Source: an uncultured Akkermansia sp.
GTDB taxonomy: Bacteria; Verrucomicrobiota; Verrucomicrobiia; Verrucomicrobiales; Akkermansiaceae
Assembly: GCA_949296365.1 (NCBI GenBank)
Contig: CASFPZ010000024.1
Location: forward strand, 1 to 35,786
Reading direction: 5' to 3'
Length of the DNA: 35,786 nucleotides
The translations under genes were made by a program, and so were the position numbers. Under the pieces are notes generated by a model that saw nothing but the letters and a program-made list of their open reading frames with translations, searched no databases and had not been told where the DNA came from. Below are positions 33,023 through 35,786 of this stretch, in pieces. How positions within the stretch are numbered: the stretch's first letter is position 1; every line of letters starts with the position of its first letter.

Positions 33023-35122
33023 ATGAATATGTCGGGGAAATATTGGCGGATTTGCTGCAGGCGCTCAGTTGCCGTGTTGCTAATGATAACAGGAATACTT
33101 TCGGCTTCTGCCGGACAGGGGAAAAACGATTGGAAATCACCCCATCCTTTGACTGTTGAAGAATTGGCGCCGATTGCCTTGTTGCCTTTCCCTCAACAGG
33201 TCGTTTGGGGGACTCAACCTCAGCATATAACTTCGACACCAGGGCTTCGTCAGATTCTTACTTTGCCTACCAACGGGCTGGAACGTGCATTGAAGGATGT
33301 CTTTCCTAATATTCTCGTTCAAGCACAGGGAGACCCATCCTCATCATCCATTATGCGACTGGATCCTCAAGCTGGCTTAGGCAAAGAAGGATACCGCCTT
33401 GCAACATGGCCTAATCGTTTTATGTTGACAGCTCAGACGGAAGCAGGACTTTTTTATGGGTTACAAACTCTTCGTCAGATGGTTTTGGGAACCAATAAGC
33501 AGGGAGATCCCGTCTTGGCGGTGGCTCAAATCCAGGATATCCCGGCCTTTCCTAATCGGGGGTTTATGCATGATGTCGGACGCAATTTCATGCCCATTAG
33601 CGTGTTGAAGGAACATCTCGACTTGATGGCTCGTTTCAAGATCAATATGTTCCAATGGCACTTAACCGATTACCCCTCATGGCGGATTGAAGCCAAGAAA
33701 TGGCCGCAACTCAACGATCCTCAATATCAGATACCCGGACGCTATCCAGGAGTCTTTTATACCTATGATGAAATTCGCGATTTAATTGCATATGCGAAAG
33801 AACGCCACATCAGAGTAATTCCGGAAATTGATATGCCTGGACATAGCACGTATTTCACTAAGACCTTCGGATTCACGATGGATAGTCCCAAGGGAATGGA
33901 AATTTTGGAATCACTTTTGGAAGAATTCTGCGCTGAAATACCCCAAGAGGACTGTCCATGGATTCATATCGGTACAGATGAATGCCATATTAAGCAACCT
34001 AAGGAATTTGTTAATCGCATGGTACGTAAACTAACAGCCCTAGGTAGACGATCACTTCAGTGGCATCCTGGACTTCATTTGGCAGATACGGCGATTGCTC
34101 AACTTTGGCAAGACAACCAAAATTTCGAAAAGACGGCATTGATCCCACGTGTTGATTCACGAGGATATATGAACACGGCAGACCCTCCCATTATGGTTAG
34201 GCGTCACTTTTTCAGGCAACCTTGTGGCGTTCCTAAAGCAGACGATACGGCTTTGGGCGGCATTGTTTGTTTGTGGAATGATGTGCGAGCCATTGATGTT
34301 CATCAGATTGAACGGCAGAACCCCATGTGGCCCTGTTTGCTGACTTTTGCCGAACGTAGCTGGAAGGGGGGCAACATCGATGCCTCTCGAGACTATATGA
34401 ATGCTTTACCTCCACGAGATACCGAGGCATTTCGTGCTTTTGAATTGTTTGAGAAACGATTGGAAACTTTGGGACTCAGTCTAAATAGGCCATTCCAGTA
34501 TTGGAGTCAGGCGCAGATCGTCTGGAAAACGACGGTTCCGATGCCGACGAAAGATGCTAATTCGGTTGAGGCAACGCGCCGCCGGATCTTAAGTGGAGAC
34601 GATTCGTTGTTTACCAAGGAGGCTCGCGGTGGATATCTTGCTATGAAAACTCGTGCTGACGGGTGCGGACTTTGGCCAGAGGCTCAACCTGGAGTTGTCG
34701 TTTGGGCTCAAACTGAGTGGACCTCTGAACAGGATGGCGTATTGTATGCCTTTATAGGGTTTGATGCGCCTGCGAGATCCGATCGGCGCTGTTCGGGTAT
34801 TCCTGCTCGAGGAACTTGGTCCAATTTTAATACTAAAATTTGGATCAATGGCAAATCGCTCGAGCCTCCCCAGTGGAAAGAACCAGGAAAATATTCGTAT
34901 CCTAACCATACGTGGTTTCAGCCTGCTAACGAGATTCCATTTTCCGATGAAGAATTCTGGTGGACTCGGCCTCCGACTGCTATCCCTGTCAAAAAGGGAA
35001 AAAATATTTTGTTGATCGAGAATCCTTATTTACTCCCTTATCAAAATTGGGCCATCACTTTTCTTCCTGTTCAACGGCAGGAGGGGAAACGCTGGATTTC
35101 CGCCCCATGGCCTCTTAACTAG
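33023..35122 (+). CDS. Secreted beta-N-acetylhexosaminidase, glycoside hydrolase family 20
   Basis: GH20 enzymes release terminal GlcNAc or GalNAc from glycans, by a substrate-assisted mechanism. The 699-residue protein has a signal peptide: basic start, hydrophobic RSVAVLLMITGILSASA, cleavage near residue 31. The GH20b domain has EGYRLATWPNRFMLTA and GLFYGLQTLRQM. The catalytic barrel has NRGFMHDVGRNF, MFQWHLTDYPSWRIE, IPEIDMPGHS and the Asp-Glu pair in HIGTDECH (Asp319, Glu320). A beta-rich C-terminal domain follows (about residue 500 onward). This suits growth on mucin or other host glycans. ATG at 33023 was chosen over GTG at 33011 and ATG at 33029. Confidence 0.93.
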   Translation: MNMSGKYWRICCRRSVAVLLMITGILSASAGQGKNDWKSPHPLTVEELAPIALLPFPQQVVWGTQPQHITSTPGLRQILTLPTNGLERALKDVFPNILVQAQGDPSSSSIMRLDPQAGLGKEGYRLATWPNRFMLTAQTEAGLFYGLQTLRQMVLGTNKQGDPVLAVAQIQDIPAFPNRGFMHDVGRNFMPISVLKEHLDLMARFKINMFQWHLTDYPSWRIEAKKWPQLNDPQYQIPGRYPGVFYTYDEIRDLIAYAKERHIRVIPEIDMPGHSTYFTKTFGFTMDSPKGMEILESLLEEFCAEIPQEDCPWIHIGTDECHIKQPKEFVNRMVRKLTALGRRSLQWHPGLHLADTAIAQLWQDNQNFEKTALIPRVDSRGYMNTADPPIMVRRHFFRQPCGVPKADDTALGGIVCLWNDVRAIDVHQIERQNPMWPCLLTFAERSWKGGNIDASRDYMNALPPRDTEAFRAFELFEKRLETLGLSLNRPFQYWSQAQIVWKTTVPMPTKDANSVEATRRRILSGDDSLFTKEARGGYLAMKTRADGCGLWPEAQPGVVVWAQTEWTSEQDGVLYAFIGFDAPARSDRRCSGIPARGTWSNFNTKIWINGKSLEPPQWKEPGKYSYPNHTWFQPANEIPFSDEEFWWTRPPTAIPVKKGKNILLIENPYLLPYQNWAITFLPVQRQEGKRWISAPWPLN

Positions 35123-35304
35123 TTCTTGCTCCTAATAGGCTTGTGTTCAAAAACGGACTACAGTTGGTAATGGCTAAACTGCAGGCCGTTCGGTCATACC
35201 TTAAATGAACCATGACAATTTCTGCAATGATTTGTATTGATGCACATGGGGAAAAATGATTCCTTGCCGCGCACCGATTTTTACGAATCAACAACTTACC
35301 TTTT

Positions 35305-35385
35305 ATGTGCATCAAAATCTACGACGACTGGTATTGGAATCATGAGGTTGAATCCCAGAAAAATGAAGACCAAAAGATAAGCTGA
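35305..35385 (+). CDS. Possible 26-residue small protein
   Basis: An ATG-to-TGA frame encoding a polar, aromatic-rich peptide (starts MCIKIYDDWYWNHE, ends DQKIS). It ends 38 bases before a strong terminator, which would fit a short transcript. No ribosome binding site is visible and no family is recognised. A non-coding RNA in the same place is equally possible. Confidence 0.2.
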   Translation: MCIKIYDDWYWNHEVESQKNEDQKIS

Positions 35386-35423
35386 CTCCTTCTCTATCTC
35401 AGCATTTTTGATTTATTTACCAG

Positions 35424-35460
35424 TCCCTCTAGCGTGATCAAATCACTGGAGGGATTTTTC
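35424..35460 (+). terminator. Rho-independent terminator
   Basis: TCCCTC (35424-35429) pairs with GAGGGA (35449-35454), extended by GTGAT/ATCAC, and is followed by TTTTT. It could end the GH20 transcript (300 bases upstream) or a short transcript of its own. Confidence 0.8.
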
Positions 35461-35637
35461 GTCTATTCAGTTCCAGTTGGGGAAAGGCGATACACCTTAG
35501 ACGGTTGTTATATAGTCTCGTATTACTCTTGTGCGTCTGGAAATTAGCATGACCTATCCCACCAACTTTCTGCAATTGAACAAACTAGCCCTTCTCCCCT
35601 CAGAGAGTTACTATACTATTAAAACAGAATGTGAAAC

Positions 35638-35786
35638 ACTAGTGTCCGGTAAAACTTTTGAGAAAGTCTCCCCTCAAGGTGGTTCTCCTAAGAGCGAGTT
35701 GAAGAGCTCAAGACACCAATTGTTGAGAGTCTTATTGTCGACCTTCTCTGCTTTGGTGTTGTAGCAGAGTTTCAAAAACGCGTGGA
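35638..35786 (+). mobile_element. Insertion-sequence end with decayed transposase start
   Basis: The terminal repeat ACTAGTGTCCGGTAAAACTTTT (22 bases, 35638-35659) leads into DNA that aligns, reverse complemented, with 13020-13165. The frame beginning before 35700 reads QLLRVLLSTFSALVL, a stop (TAG at 35763), then QSFKNAW. It looks like a leucine-rich N-terminal part of a DDE-type transposase broken by a stop codon. The rest lies outside the window. The family is not certain. Confidence 0.55.

Larger units (their letters stand above)
35123..35786. other. Non-coding right edge of window
   Basis: No established gene lies here. It holds a possible 26-codon ORF (35305-35385), a plus-strand terminator (35424-35460), and from 35638 an insertion-sequence end that runs off the window. 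Confidence 0.6.

Overview
The window looks like a piece of a chromosome from a Gram-negative bacterium of the Verrucomicrobiota, plausibly near Akkermansia. This is inferred from content only: a GTP-dependent PEP carboxykinase, LpxI of lipid A synthesis, a squalene/phytoene synthase-like enzyme, a short secreted protein resembling the exosortase-associated TIGR04073 family, a secreted GH20 hexosaminidase, and many small genes with weak Shine-Dalgarno sequences. Nearly everything is core metabolism. No phage, CRISPR array, plasmid or defence island was seen.

Layout. Positions 1-631 are non-coding and hold two terminator-like hairpins and one insertion-sequence end. argB, a CorA transporter and rplI follow on the minus strand. 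On the plus strand purH, pdxJ and acpS come next and face a tRNA-Phe/tRNA-Pro pair across a shared bidirectional terminator. Then come a secreted beta-barrel-like protein with a HAD phosphatase, a DEAD-box helicase, the coupled plsY-gpsA phospholipid pair, and the TIGR04073-like protein. After a 395 bp insertion-sequence relic the strand switches: hisB-hisH, a secreted coiled-coil protein, and prs-rplY all lie on minus.

The right half is mostly plus strand: a dispanin/CD225-like membrane protein that overlaps a convergent alpha/beta hydrolase tail to tail, an unfamiliar protein coupled to a GlcD-type flavin oxidase, signal peptidase I, a squalene/phytoene synthase-like enzyme, pckG, a YugP-like membrane zinc peptidase, the pdhA-pdhB-pdhC genes, lpxI, exonuclease III, rdgB, a DUF418-like membrane protein, and GH20. 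The last 660 bp hold a possible 26-codon ORF, a terminator, and the start of another copy of the same insertion-sequence family.

Functional groups: nucleotide supply and sanitation (purH, prs, rdgB, xth), amino acids (argB, hisBH), cofactor and carrier protein (pdxJ, acpS), envelope lipids (plsY, gpsA, lpxI, squalene synthase), central carbon (pckG, pdhABC), translation (rplI, rplY, two tRNAs) and secretion or glycan use (lepB, GH20).

The most interesting non-obvious items are three related insertion-sequence relics recognisable only by comparing intergenic DNA, a structured leader ahead of the zinc peptidase, structured leaders at purH and rplY, a GC-rich discriminator in the tRNA promoter, and a roughly 100-residue expansion inside signal peptidase I. 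I did not find convincing evidence for a wholly new multi-gene system.
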